Source of the DNA: Verrucomicrobiota bacterium
GTDB lineage: Bacteria; Verrucomicrobiota; Verrucomicrobiia; Limisphaerales; UBA9464
NCBI GenBank assembly: GCA_947471985.1
Contig: CANIZL010000006.1
Coordinates: forward strand, 1 to 64,000
Length of the DNA stretch: 64,000 nucleotides
Reading direction: 5' to 3'
Each line of letters begins with the position of its first letter. Within the stretch, counting starts at the first letter, position 1. The position numbers were made by a program, and so were the translations under genes. The notes beneath the pieces are model-generated. The model was not told where the DNA came from and did not search any database. It worked only from the letters and a program-made list of their open reading frames with translations. Of the stretch, positions 7,794-16,655 are shown piece after piece.

Positions 7794-8993
7794 TTAGTTC
7801 CGTAAGGCTTGCTGTTCCCGAATCACACCTTGGAACATCGTTTCGAGGTCGCCGATGTACCCGTTGAAATCATAGCGTTCGCTGACCAGTTGCAGTCCGT
7901 TTTCGCCCAACTGCCGGGCGAGGGGTTTGTTGGTGAGCAGTTCCTTCAACCGCGCCGCAAACTTCGGGCGATCCATCCAGGGCACCAGATATCCGTTATG
8001 GCCGTCCAGCAGCCAATCCTTGATGCCCCCGGCATCGAAGGCCACGACCGGCAGCGCGTACCGCATCACTTCGAGACCGATCGTGGCGATCGGCTCGGGC
8101 CAGAGCGAACTGAGCGCCACCGCGCTGCATTCCCGATAGTAGGTCTTGAGTTCCTCCTGCGGAATAAAGCCCTTGAATTTGACCCGGTCGGCGAGCCCGA
8201 GCTTCTGGCTGAGCGCCTCGCAATACTCCCGGTGATTGCCATCGCCGAGAATCACACACTCAAATTTCGTGTCGAGCAGGGCGAGGGATTCCAGCAACAC
8301 ATCCACGCCCTTGCCGCGGATGATTTGCCCGGCGTACATGATGAGGTTGCGATCACTGAAACTGCTGCGCAGATTCGGGTCGCCCATGCGCGGCACGGGC
8401 GCATGGATCTCGATGCGGTTGCCATCAAAGCCATTGTTTAACAGTTCATCGCGCATGTACCGGGTTACGACCACCATGCGATGGAAGCGGCGATTCAAGG
8501 CCACTTCGCGCTTCTTGTCCGAGTAGCTCACCCACTTGAGCGGGAAACCGCCGTTGTGATTGCGGGCCACCGAGGCGAGGCAGGAAAAGACGCAATGCGG
8601 GCCGACGGCCCGGGTGCAGATTTCGCGGCTGAAATAGTCATACTTGTAGCTGCGCATGCAGTAGATGTCGTGGTCATGCACCATGCGTACGAGCGGCACG
8701 CCGCTTTCCACCAACGCCTCAATGACGTTCAGATCCGCCATCTTGTGGACGTAAATCACGTCCGGCCCGAATTCTTTCAGCGCCGCCCGTGCAACGTCTG
8801 CATTGTCTTTGCATTGCAACGGGAACCGATTCGGGAAGGTCGTGTTCCACGCCGGTTCGTTCTTCCCGGTCGACGGTCCGTGCAGGATCCCGAGAGAATG
8901 GCCCCGCAAACCCAGCTCCGTTGCCGTAATATGGGCGTTTGCCTCCGCGCCCGCCAGCGCTCCAAACCGTTCGTGGACGAATAGAATCTTCAT
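7794..8993 (-). CDS. Glycosyltransferase family 4
   Basis: The ATG at 8993 gives 399 residues beginning MKILFVHERFGALAGAEANA, the standard GT4 N-terminal strand and glycine loop. The C-terminal domain has LIMYAGQIIRGKGVDVLLES (nucleotide-sugar binding) and EPIATIGLEVMRYALPVVAF, the E-x7-E motif of retaining GT-B enzymes. YNxx-type signal or membrane segments are lacking, so it is cytoplasmic or peripheral. It is the first gene of a four-gene operon (GT4, kinase, sugar transferase, beta-helix protein) and sits 26 bases downstream of the predicted start of a sigma-54 promoter. The longer upstream frame is not homologous and overlaps that promoter. Confidence 0.92.
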   Translation of the reverse strand: MKILFVHERFGALAGAEANAHITATELGLRGHSLGILHGPSTGKNEPAWNTTFPNRFPLQCKDNADVARAALKEFGPDVIYVHKMADLNVIEALVESGVPLVRMVHDHDIYCMRSYKYDYFSREICTRAVGPHCVFSCLASVARNHNGGFPLKWVSYSDKKREVALNRRFHRMVVVTRYMRDELLNNGFDGNRIEIHAPVPRMGDPNLRSSFSDRNLIMYAGQIIRGKGVDVLLESLALLDTKFECVILGDGNHREYCEALSQKLGLADRVKFKGFIPQEELKTYYRECSAVALSSLWPEPIATIGLEVMRYALPVVAFDAGGIKDWLLDGHNGYLVPWMDRPKFAARLKELLTNKPLARQLGENGLQLVSERYDFNGYIGDLETMFQGVIREQQALRN

Positions 8994-9030
8994 ATTTTGC
9001 AATGGCGCGTAGGCGCTGCGATCAAAGTCC

Positions 9031-9046
9031 GCAAACGGCGTGCCAA
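9031..9046 (-). promoter_or_regulatory. Sigma-54 (-24/-12) promoter of the GT4/sugar-transferase operon
   Basis: On the minus strand this reads TTGGCACG-CCGT-TTGC, essentially the sigma-54 consensus, with 10 bases between GG (9044-9043) and GC (9032-9031). The start would be near 9019, giving a leader of about 26 bases before the ATG at 8993. It is the best-placed of the four candidate sigma-54 sites. Confidence 0.8.
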
Positions 9047-9071
9047 GTTGGCTGCGGAGGGGAAGGTCCCG

Positions 9072-9092
9072 GTTGGGCCACGATGGCCCAAC
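9072..9092. other. Perfect inverted repeat upstream of the sigma-54 promoter
   Basis: GTTGGGCCA and TGGCCCAAC are perfect inverted arms around a 3-base CGA spacer. The element sits 15 bases after the kinase stop codon (9107) and ~26 bases upstream of the -24 element. There is no T-run after it on the minus strand, so it could be a factor-dependent terminator of the kinase gene or an operator-like site; the sequence alone does not decide. Confidence 0.5.
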
Positions 9093-9106
9093 CCGCGGGG
9101 AGGGGA

Positions 9107-11204
9107 TCAAACCGAACCGGTGAGGGCCTGTTTGAGTTGGCCCAGGGCGGGCGGATTCCGGAGCAGGGCATCCAGACCGTTGGTCAGGAGCCGTTCGCGA
9201 TCCGGGCTGATTTCCTCGTCGGCCAAACCGATCAAGCGGAGCGGCTGCGACGCTGCCAACCCGCCCGCCTTCTCACGTTGGCGGATCGTGGCAACCAACG
9301 CGCCGCCCTCCATGTCATTCAGTTGCAGGTCGAACAGGACGGCTTCGTAAGGCTGCTCCTCCAGCCGGGTCAGGACTTCTTGTCCCGACCCCACGGCCTC
9401 GCCGTGGCAGCCGAGCTTCTCGAGCGCGAGCAGGGAGAGCCGGCTGTTGAGGTTGTGATTGCGGGCGACCAGCACGCGCGGAGCGGTGGGTGTTGCCGCA
9501 ACCCCGGTATGGACCGATTCCGCGACGACCGTCAGAGGGATTTCAAACCAGAACGTCGAGCCCTTTCCTTCGTCGCTCGTCACCCCCATCGTCCCCCCCA
9601 ACAGTTCCACCAGCCGCCGCGAAATCACCAGCCCCAGGCCCGTTCCGCCATGACGCCTGGTGGTGGAGGAGTCCAATTGCTGAAACGGCTGGAAAAGCAG
9701 GGTCTGCTTGTCCGTCGGAATGCCAGCGCCGGTGTCGATAATCTCAAACCGCAGCCGAACCCGGCCGGACAGCTTTTCCTCCAGACGGATGTGGACCACC
9801 ACCGAACCCGCCGCGGTGAATTTCAAGCCGTTGCTGACGAGGTTGAGCAGGATTTGCCGCAGCCGGCCGGCATCGCCCCGCAATCGGACCGGCACCGTTG
9901 CATCGCACTCCGCCCGCAGGGTCACGGGTTTGCCGTGACCGGATTTGGCGAACATCACCACGACCGCCTCCACGAGCGGGCGCACTTCAAAGTCCTCCTC
10001 CGCCAGCACCATTCGCCCTGCCTCAATCTTCGCGAGATCGAGAATGTCGTTGATGATGCCGAGCAATGCCTTGCCGCTGTGGCTGATAATGTTGGCCAGT
10101 TCCCGCTGCTGCGCATTCAAGCGGGATTGCTGCAACATTTCCGTCATCCCGAGGATCCCGTTCATGGGGGTGCGGATCTCGTGACTCATGGTGGCGAGGA
10201 AGTCGCTCTTGGCGCGGTTGGCCTGCTGCGCCTCCGCGGCGTGGTCCTGGGCCCGGGCCAGACTGTCCTTCAGCTTTTGGTAGGCGATGAAGAGGGAGAG
10301 GAACAGAAACACCACCAGGGACGCGCCGTTCGAGCGCGATTTGATCCCGCCAATACGTCGCTTCCTCGTCGAGTCCGAAGGACACCGACGCCAAATGGTT
10401 CGGCAGATTCAGGGGTACGAATCCCGAAACCCATTCCCCCCAGCGATCCTGATAGTTCTCGATGGCTTGCATGTGCTCCGAAAGTGAACGCTTCAATCCG
10501 TCCGAGGCCTCTGCGTACACCTGGCCGGGCGGGGAATAATCCTTCGAGGTGGGAGGCTCGGAATCGGCCAGGATGATGACGTCCTTCCCGCGCTGCCGGC
10601 AGAGATACGTGAAGCGGTTATGGGGAATCGCTTCGTGCAACTCCGTGAGCTTTCGCTTGAGGCGCTGATATTCGGGCAACTGCGTATCGCTCTCGGTTCC
10701 GGGCAAGGCGGCGAGGCCTTCGGTGCTGATGGCCACCGCCCCAAGCTGCGCGCGGGTCAACAGTTCCGCGCGCAGGAGGGCGTCCCGTTTGCGCGTTTGC
10801 AGCTCGGTGATCGTGAATCCACAAGCCACCAGGGCGGCAAAGAGGAAAAGCAGCCATCGGGTGTCCCGGCTCCGGGAGGGCGGCCCCTTGCCGGAGGCTT
10901 CACCAGTCCGCGGGGCCCACCCGCAGGCCCAGACCAGGATTCCCGTGTGGCCGATCGCTTGGGCCCACAGCAGCAAGGCCAGCCAGCTGCGGCTCAGCCC
11001 CCAACGCCCGGGATCCCACCCGGTCAGAGCCCCGGAAATCAGCACCCCGGCCAGGAGCAGGCCGGCGACGCGCAGCGCGCGGGAGTTTATCGCATGGGTC
11101 GATGGCCAACCGCCGAAGCGCACCAAAACGAAAAACAAGGGCCAGATCAATCCACCGTAGAGCAGCAGAAAGTCGAGCTTGCCGGTAAACGTTGGCTCAA
11201 GCAT
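9107..11204 (-). pseudogene. Hybrid sensor histidine kinase, interrupted by a frameshift
   Basis: Two adjoining frames together encode one kinase. The first (from ATG 11204) has several membrane segments, an extracytoplasmic sensor region and DEEATYWRDQIALERR. It then runs into nonsense after about base 10,320, where the second frame picks up with ASLVVFLFLSLFIAYQKLKD (a membrane helix), the HisKA box [19 protein letters not shown], a HATPase domain (LVSNGLKF, GTGLGLVISRRLVELLGG) and a degenerate receiver. The join lies at about 10,315-10,345, in a GC-rich stretch, so either a true one-base indel or a sequencing error is possible. The receiver keeps an aspartate (AVLFDLQLNDMEG) but has RNHN where the acidic pair should be. 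It is downstream of the HNOBA kinase, seven bases apart. Confidence 0.8.
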
Positions 11205-11210
11205 GGGGCC

Positions 11211-14200
11211 TCAGCTCGGCATTTTCGCGATCCAGGCCGCCAGCGAGATTCGCGCGGCGTAGGCCACATCCGGAATCTGCGTCATCGTCTTCTTTAGCTT
11301 CTCTTCCGCCTGGTCCCGGGCGGCGTTTTCCAGCTCCAGTGCAATCGCGTGCAATTGCCCCAGTCCCAGCGATTGCGAGATTCCCTGCAGGGAATGGGCA
11401 TGCCGCATCAGTTCCGGCACGGCTCCTTCCCCGGACAGGCGCTGAAGCTGGGCCACCAGATTGGGCAGGTCGGATAAAAAATCCCCCGCGATGGTGCCAA
11501 CCGCTTCGTTGCCCAGATCACTGCAAAGTTGCTCCAGGCGCGTTGTGTCGAGGGCTGGGCTCGAGGTCATGGTGCTCGGCGCCTTGGCCGGCGGTGCCGG
11601 TCGGGACGAGACGTTCCGATGCAACGCCGCTTCCAGCTGCGGCATCGTAAAGGGTTTGGTGACGTAACCGTCCATGCCCGCCGCCAGACAGCGTTCGCGG
11701 TCACCCTTCAAGGCATTCGCCGTGAGGGCGATGATGCGGGCGCGCTTGAGTGAGGGCGGCTGGCGCGCGGCTTCGCGGCGGCGGATCTCGCGGGTTGCTT
11801 CAAAACCATCCATCTCGGGCATCTGGCAGTCCATGAGGATCACGTCGTGGTCAATGCGCTCCCACGCCTCGATGGCTTCCAGTCCGTTACCCGCAAAATC
11901 CGCCCGATAACCCAATCCCTCCAACATGAACAGCGCCAGACGACGGTTGGTATCGTGATCCTCTGCGACGAGGATGCGGAGTGGTCGGCTCGCCTCCCAT
12001 TGGATCGGCTGGCCTGATGATTCCGCCGCCGCGGCCGAGGGCTCCGAATCAAAACCTTCGGAGCCGGTCGCCGACGCCTCCGCCACGGCAACTTCGAGTT
12101 CGAACCAAAAAAGGGAACCCTGACCGAGGGTGCTCTCCACGCCGATCTTTCCCCCCAGCAATTCCACAATCCGTTTCGAAATGGCCAGTCCCAAGCCGGT
12201 GCCGCCGCGCCGCCGCGAAGAACTGCTGTCCACCTGCGTGAAGGGTTGAAAGAGGCGGTCGATATTGGCCGGGGTCATGCCGATGCCGGTGTCCTGGACC
12301 TCAAAGCGCAGACGAACCAAGTTCGCCGCCGCTCCCCGGCTTTGCACCCGGATGGCGACCCCGCCGTGGTCCGTGAACTTGATGGCGTTCCCCACGAGAT
12401 TCACCAACACCTGACGCAGGCGACCGTCATCGCTCCGCAGCGTATCGGGGGTGCCGGGGGCCACCTCGGCAGTCAGTGCGATACCGCTGGCGCCGACCCG
12501 CGGGCGCAGCAGCAGGACCACGTCATCGATGAGCCGGCGGAGACTGAAGACCTCCTCCTCCAGCTGAAATTGTCCGCCGGCCTCAATCTTGGAGAAATCG
12601 AGGATGTCATTGATGATTTCGATCAACGCCTCACCACTGGTGGCCACGGAGCGGGCGAACTCCTTCTGCCGGTCGTCGAGGGGCGTCTCCAGGAGCAAAT
12701 TGGTCATGCCCAGAACGGCGTTCATGGGTGTGCGGATCTCGTGGCTCATGACCGCGAGGAATTCGCTCTTGGCGCGGCTCGCCTTTTCGGCGGCCTCCTT
12801 GGCCCGCAATAGTTCGCTCGCCACCCGCTTTCGTTCGGTGATGTCCGACGCCACCCCCAGATACCCGGTCACCTTCTTGCGTTCATCGAACAACGCCGTC
12901 ACGGACAACAAAATGGGAAAGCGGCTGCCATCTTTCCGGATGTAGGTCCATTCGCGTTCGTCCGGTTTGCCCAATTCCGCCTTGGCCATGAACGCAGCGA
13001 ATCCGGGTTCAATGGGGCGACCCAATTCCTGGGTGAGTTCGGCGGCTAGCGCGGCGACTTCGGCCCCGTCATGGAAGAGGGCCGGCGTTACCTTGCCCAC
13101 GATTTCTTCGGGTGCGTAGCCCAGCATGCGCTCGGCGCCGGCGTTGAACGTTTGAACCGTTCCATCCGGCGTGGCGGATATGATCGAGTAGTTGGAGCTT
13201 TCGAGAATGGCTTGCTGGAGGCGGTTGGTTTCGCGCAAGGACTCCTCCGCTTCGCAGCGCATGATGAAGTCCCCAATATGACTGCCGATGGATGCGAACG
13301 TATGCAATAGGGCGTCGTCCGGTTCCTCAATGTTGCGGCTGAAAAATTCCAGCACTCCCCATACACCGCCGCGGACGAGCACCGGAAAGGCAAAGGCACC
13401 GCGCAATCCCACCTGGCTGGCGATATCGCCGCGCGGAAAATCGATGGCCTTGGCAACGTCCGGAATCCAGCGCGGCCGGCCCGTGCTCCAGACACGGCCG
13501 GGCAAGCCTACCTCGCGCGGGAACTCCAGGGTGCGGCTGGCGGTGATAAATTCCGGGACTCGAACCGCGATGGGATGCCAGACCTCCGAGAATTGCAGTC
13601 GTTCACCAGCAACGCGCCAAACCTGGCCCACCTGCCAGGCCCGTTGTTCACAGATCGCCTGCAAAATCCGGGGCAATGCCGTCGTGAGATTGTGGGATTC
13701 GGCCAGGATCCGGGAGACCTCCAACTTCATGGCCAGGCTGTTTTGAGCGGCCCGGCGCTCGGTGATATCCGTCTGGATGGCCATGAAGTTGGTGACCTGG
13801 CCGGCCTCGTCACGAATGGGCTGCACTTCGATGGAGAGCCAATAGCTGCGGCCATTCTTGCCGTAATTCAGGATCTCCTCGCTGAAGCTCTCACCCTTCC
13901 GGAGTCGTTCGCGAATGCGCCGGGACGTTTCGCTATCCGTGCCCCGGCCCTGCAGGACGGAACCGGGTTTCCGGCCCATCATTTCGTCGAGCCCGTAACC
14001 GGTGAGGCGCGTGAAACCTTCATTCACCCAGACGGTTTTGCCCTCGGCGTCCGTGAGCACCACCGCATTGTCGGTGTGGGCGGCGATAAGGGCGAGTTTG
14101 CGGGTTTCCGCCGCTTGCTGGCGCAACAGTTCGTTCGCGGCCCGCAGGTCGGCCCGCTGGGTCGTCAGCTTGGCCGCCAGCTTCTTCGCGTCCGCCAGGG

Positions 14201-14642
14201 CCATTTTGCTCGCTTGAAAGACCTGGAGCATGTCCACCACGGGATCATGCAGCGCGAAGTCCTCGAACCCCAACCCCCGCTCGGTAATCTCCGCTGTGTC
14301 ATGGAACCACGGCGAGCCGAGGAACAACAGTGTGTCTTCGCCGGGCAGGAGCATGAACTCCCCTCGTAGCTGCAGTTTCGTGGCCCGATGCTCCAGCAGG
14401 AAAAAACGGAGCATGTGCTCCCGCACCCACTCCAGGCTCAAGGGCCCCTCCGGCCGGAGGGATCGGAAAATCAGGGCGAGATCCGCGCCGGGTTGCACAT
14501 CGGGACAAATCCGTCGCAACGTCGAACCGGCCTGGATCAGCTTGAGCTCGCGGTCCAGCGCGAGGTGAAACGGAAAGGCCGCGGCGAATTGGGCCGGAGG
14601 CAGACCAATGGTCGAAATGGCTGGCGGACCCGCCGGGTTCAT
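11211..14642 (-). CDS. HNOBA-domain hybrid histidine kinase (H-NOX partner)
   Basis: This 1,143-residue multidomain kinase starts with an H-NOX-associated HNOBA domain (~20-150; FPFHLALDRELKLIQAGSTL, then LRGEFMLLPGEDTLLFLGSP). A coiled coil, a PAS domain (~190-300), a GAF domain (~310-460) and a second PAS domain (~470-600) follow. Then come HisKA ([19 protein letters not shown]), HATPase ([29 protein letters not shown]), a canonical receiver (LVAEDHDTN, LMDCQMPEMDG, VTKPF) and a C-terminal HPt domain (RHAHSLQGISQSLG with the phospho-histidine). No membrane segment is seen, so it is cytoplasmic. Its start overlaps the H-NOX stop as ATGA. It should read haem-bound nitric oxide through the H-NOX protein and pass phosphate through receiver and HPt to an unlinked or nearby regulator. 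Confidence 0.93.
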   Translation of the reverse strand: MNPAGPPAISTIGLPPAQFAAAFPFHLALDRELKLIQAGSTLRRICPDVQPGADLALIFRSLRPEGPLSLEWVREHMLRFFLLEHRATKLQLRGEFMLLPGEDTLLFLGSPWFHDTAEITERGLGFEDFALHDPVVDMLQVFQASKMALADAKKLAAKLTTQRADLRAANELLRQQAAETRKLALIAAHTDNAVVLTDAEGKTVWVNEGFTRLTGYGLDEMMGRKPGSVLQGRGTDSETSRRIRERLRKGESFSEEILNYGKNGRSYWLSIEVQPIRDEAGQVTNFMAIQTDITERRAAQNSLAMKLEVSRILAESHNLTTALPRILQAICEQRAWQVGQVWRVAGERLQFSEVWHPIAVRVPEFITASRTLEFPREVGLPGRVWSTGRPRWIPDVAKAIDFPRGDIASQVGLRGAFAFPVLVRGGVWGVLEFFSRNIEEPDDALLHTFASIGSHIGDFIMRCEAEESLRETNRLQQAILESSNYSIISATPDGTVQTFNAGAERMLGYAPEEIVGKVTPALFHDGAEVAALAAELTQELGRPIEPGFAAFMAKAELGKPDEREWTYIRKDGSRFPILLSVTALFDERKKVTGYLGVASDITERKRVASELLRAKEAAEKASRAKSEFLAVMSHEIRTPMNAVLGMTNLLLETPLDDRQKEFARSVATSGEALIEIINDILDFSKIEAGGQFQLEEEVFSLRRLIDDVVLLLRPRVGASGIALTAEVAPGTPDTLRSDDGRLRQVLVNLVGNAIKFTDHGGVAIRVQSRGAAANLVRLRFEVQDTGIGMTPANIDRLFQPFTQVDSSSSRRRGGTGLGLAISKRIVELLGGKIGVESTLGQGSLFWFELEVAVAEASATGSEGFDSEPSAAAAESSGQPIQWEASRPLRILVAEDHDTNRRLALFMLEGLGYRADFAGNGLEAIEAWERIDHDVILMDCQMPEMDGFEATREIRRREAARQPPSLKRARIIALTANALKGDRERCLAAGMDGYVTKPFTMPQLEAALHRNVSSRPAPPAKAPSTMTSSPALDTTRLEQLCSDLGNEAVGTIAGDFLSDLPNLVAQLQRLSGEGAVPELMRHAHSLQGISQSLGLGQLHAIALELENAARDQAEEKLKKTMTQIPDVAYAARISLAAWIAKMPS

Positions 14643-15199
14643 GAGGTCGGAGTGGATGTCCAGGTTACGTCAAACACGTCGTGGTCCGCGCCGTCGGTCT
14701 TGGCTTCCATCAGGCGCACGGTTACCGGCGTTTGAAACATTTTGCCCAGCCCCTGCATCAGCCCAACGACAAAAGACGACAGGCCCTGTCGATGGGAAAA
14801 GTAGTGCAATTTCAAGGACCGGTCGGTGAAGTCGCTGCATTCAAAGCGGGGCGGTTGCAGCTTCGGAAAAATCATGGCCACGCGGGAATGGAAGTTCGGC
14901 AGATTCTTGAGGAACTCCGGCAGCGTCTTGCCGGCCGCTTTCATGAGCCCCCCGTAGCCTTCCTGCGCCGTGTGCAGGACCCAGTGTTCCCCGAAGCCGA
15001 TGAGGATCTTTTCCGCCGGCACCTGAAGCACCTCGCTGGCGGCGCCGACCAGATTGTAGGTGATGTCGTCCGAGTAACTTTCGTTGCTCATGAAGACGTC
15101 CACGTCCACCCCGGCCTTAGCCTTGATTTTTTCCCACACGGGTTCGCCATGATGCATGACGACCATTTCCTCCACCGCTTTGTTTACCATGCCATACAT
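14639..15199 (-). CDS. H-NOX haem nitric-oxide/oxygen binding protein
   Basis: The 186-residue protein is a full-length stand-alone H-NOX (HNOB) domain. It begins MYGMVNKAVEEMV, as the family does. His104 (LPNFHSRVAMIFP) is the proximal haem ligand. Tyr133, Ser135 and Arg137 (YFSHR) make the Y-x-S-x-R motif that holds the haem propionates. Bacterial H-NOX proteins bind NO, and some bind O2, and inhibit or activate a partner kinase or cyclase. The partner here is the translationally coupled HNOBA kinase. Upstream, 23 bases away, is the GT4 gene of the polysaccharide operon, so H-NOX may be co-transcribed with it. The NO-only or O2-binding type cannot be settled by eye. Confidence 0.96.
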   Translation of the reverse strand: MYGMVNKAVEEMVVMHHGEPVWEKIKAKAGVDVDVFMSNESYSDDITYNLVGAASEVLQVPAEKILIGFGEHWVLHTAQEGYGGLMKAAGKTLPEFLKNLPNFHSRVAMIFPKLQPPRFECSDFTDRSLKLHYFSHRQGLSSFVVGLMQGLGKMFQTPVTVRLMEAKTDGADHDVFDVTWTSTPTS

Positions 15200-15222
15200 A
15201 ATTTAAAATCCGGTCCGTGTTT

Positions 15223-16653
15223 TCACGGTACTATCGCCTGATGAGCCGGCGGCGCGCAATCGCGCGCGGCAACTTCCGCGGGCGGGCGGAATCCCAGGGG
15301 CGTTCCCCAGTCCGGCTTCGTCGGACGGCGGCCCCGCACCCAATCGTAAACATCCAACATCTGCCGGGCTTTCGCCTCCCAGGTAAAGTTCTCAAAAACA
15401 TGTTCCTGCGCGCGCTCGCTCATCGCCCGGAGTTCATTCGGTGCGGCACTGACCTGCGCGAAACACTCGGCGAGCTTCCGCACAATTTCCGTCCGCGCAC
15501 TCATCGGCACGACAAATCCGGTCCCGGGCGGCACGAGTTCCGCCGGACCGGCGTAGTTGAGGATTACCGGCACGAGGCCGAGCGCCATCGCCTCCAGCAC
15601 CACGCCGCCGCCAAATTCGCGCACGCTGGGAAAACCAAAGACCTGCGATCGGCGAAGGCGCTCCGCCAGGTGCTCGTGCTTCACCCAGCCGGGGAATTCA
15701 ACCGCCCCGGCAATCCCCAGGTCGGCCGCGAGCTTCCGGAGCTTGGGAAGTTCCGGCCCGTCCCCGATGATGTCGAGTTGCAGACGCCCCGCCTGCGCCA
15801 GCGGCGCGGCGGCCTCGATCAGCATGTCGACCCCTTTGAGCGGCACAAGCCGGCCCACGAAAGCCACCCGCAGCGGTCCGCTGGGGTCGGGGCGTAGATG
15901 GCGGGGAAAACGCTCGGCATCGATGGCGTTCTCCGGCAGAAAGACACATTTGTCCCGATAGACCTCGGGCATTTCCTGCAAGGCGAACTGGGCGCCGACG
16001 AGCAGCGCCGCGGCATCCCGTCGCGTCTTATGAAAGCCCGGCATGAGTTTGTAGGCATTGCGGAAGCGGCTGAGCCATTCGCGTTCGGCATTGCGCAGGT
16101 GCGCGAATTCCTTGGGCCAGGGCACCCCGCCGTTGAGCGGCCCCAGCACGAAGGGCACGCCGGCCCGCCGACACCGCGTGGCGAGCAGACTCGGCGTCAC
16201 CGGAGTGTTGGGCGTGATGCGATGCACCACATCGAACTCGCCGCTCTGGATGCGGGCGCCAAATAGCTTCCAGACCCGTCGCTCAAAAGCCGGATACGCC
16301 AGCGTCGCCAGCGCCGAGTAGGTACTCCAGCCGAGGGACGTCCCACCGCGCAGGACCTTCGCCACGTTCCACGCCAGGCCCTGCCAACGTCGGTTGTTGA
16401 TGGGGGTGAATTTCATCCCCTCGATGCCCGCCGCCTCGATGTCCGGTTGATTGCGCATCTCGGACACCAGATGGACATCCGCGACCTGGGCCAGCGCGCG
16501 GCTGAAGCTCCAGCCGATCAGGGCCACGCTCGTGAGTTTGGGATTGGCCGATTCGGCCACCAGCAGCACGCGCGGGCGCCGCGGTTGACCGGTGTTAATA
16601 CCCGCTTCGCTGCTCCGGGAGTTCGCGGCGGCAAGATTGGGTGTTGAAGTCAT
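15223..16653 (-). CDS. Glycosyltransferase family 4
   Basis: The ATG at 16653 gives 476 residues beginning MTSTPNLAAANSRSSEAGIN. A ~25-residue polar leader precedes the first Rossmann strand (RPRVLLVAESANPKLTSVAL). The GT4 C-terminal domain shows LRVAFVGRLVPLKGVDMLIE, LDIIGDGPELPKL and FGFPSVREFGGGVVLEAMAL with the E-x7-E motif. The frame continues upstream for 109 codons, but that part is antisense to the O-antigen ligase gene. Its stop at 15223 is 23 bases before the H-NOX start, and its start is two bases after the upstream stop codon. A role in assembling the same surface polysaccharide is inferred. Confidence 0.92.
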   Translation of the reverse strand: MTSTPNLAAANSRSSEAGINTGQPRRPRVLLVAESANPKLTSVALIGWSFSRALAQVADVHLVSEMRNQPDIEAAGIEGMKFTPINNRRWQGLAWNVAKVLRGGTSLGWSTYSALATLAYPAFERRVWKLFGARIQSGEFDVVHRITPNTPVTPSLLATRCRRAGVPFVLGPLNGGVPWPKEFAHLRNAEREWLSRFRNAYKLMPGFHKTRRDAAALLVGAQFALQEMPEVYRDKCVFLPENAIDAERFPRHLRPDPSGPLRVAFVGRLVPLKGVDMLIEAAAPLAQAGRLQLDIIGDGPELPKLRKLAADLGIAGAVEFPGWVKHEHLAERLRRSQVFGFPSVREFGGGVVLEAMALGLVPVILNYAGPAELVPPGTGFVVPMSARTEIVRKLAECFAQVSAAPNELRAMSERAQEHVFENFTWEAKARQMLDVYDWVRGRRPTKPDWGTPLGFRPPAEVAARDCAPPAHQAIVP

Positions 16654-16655
16654 GG

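Noticed and set aside
9072-9092. Intrinsic terminator of the frameshifted kinase
   Set aside because: The inverted repeat has no T-run in either direction, so I list it as an inverted repeat only.
8939-10576. 545-codon plus-strand frame over the frameshifted kinase
   Set aside because: It is antisense to kinase domains and has a biased shadow composition.
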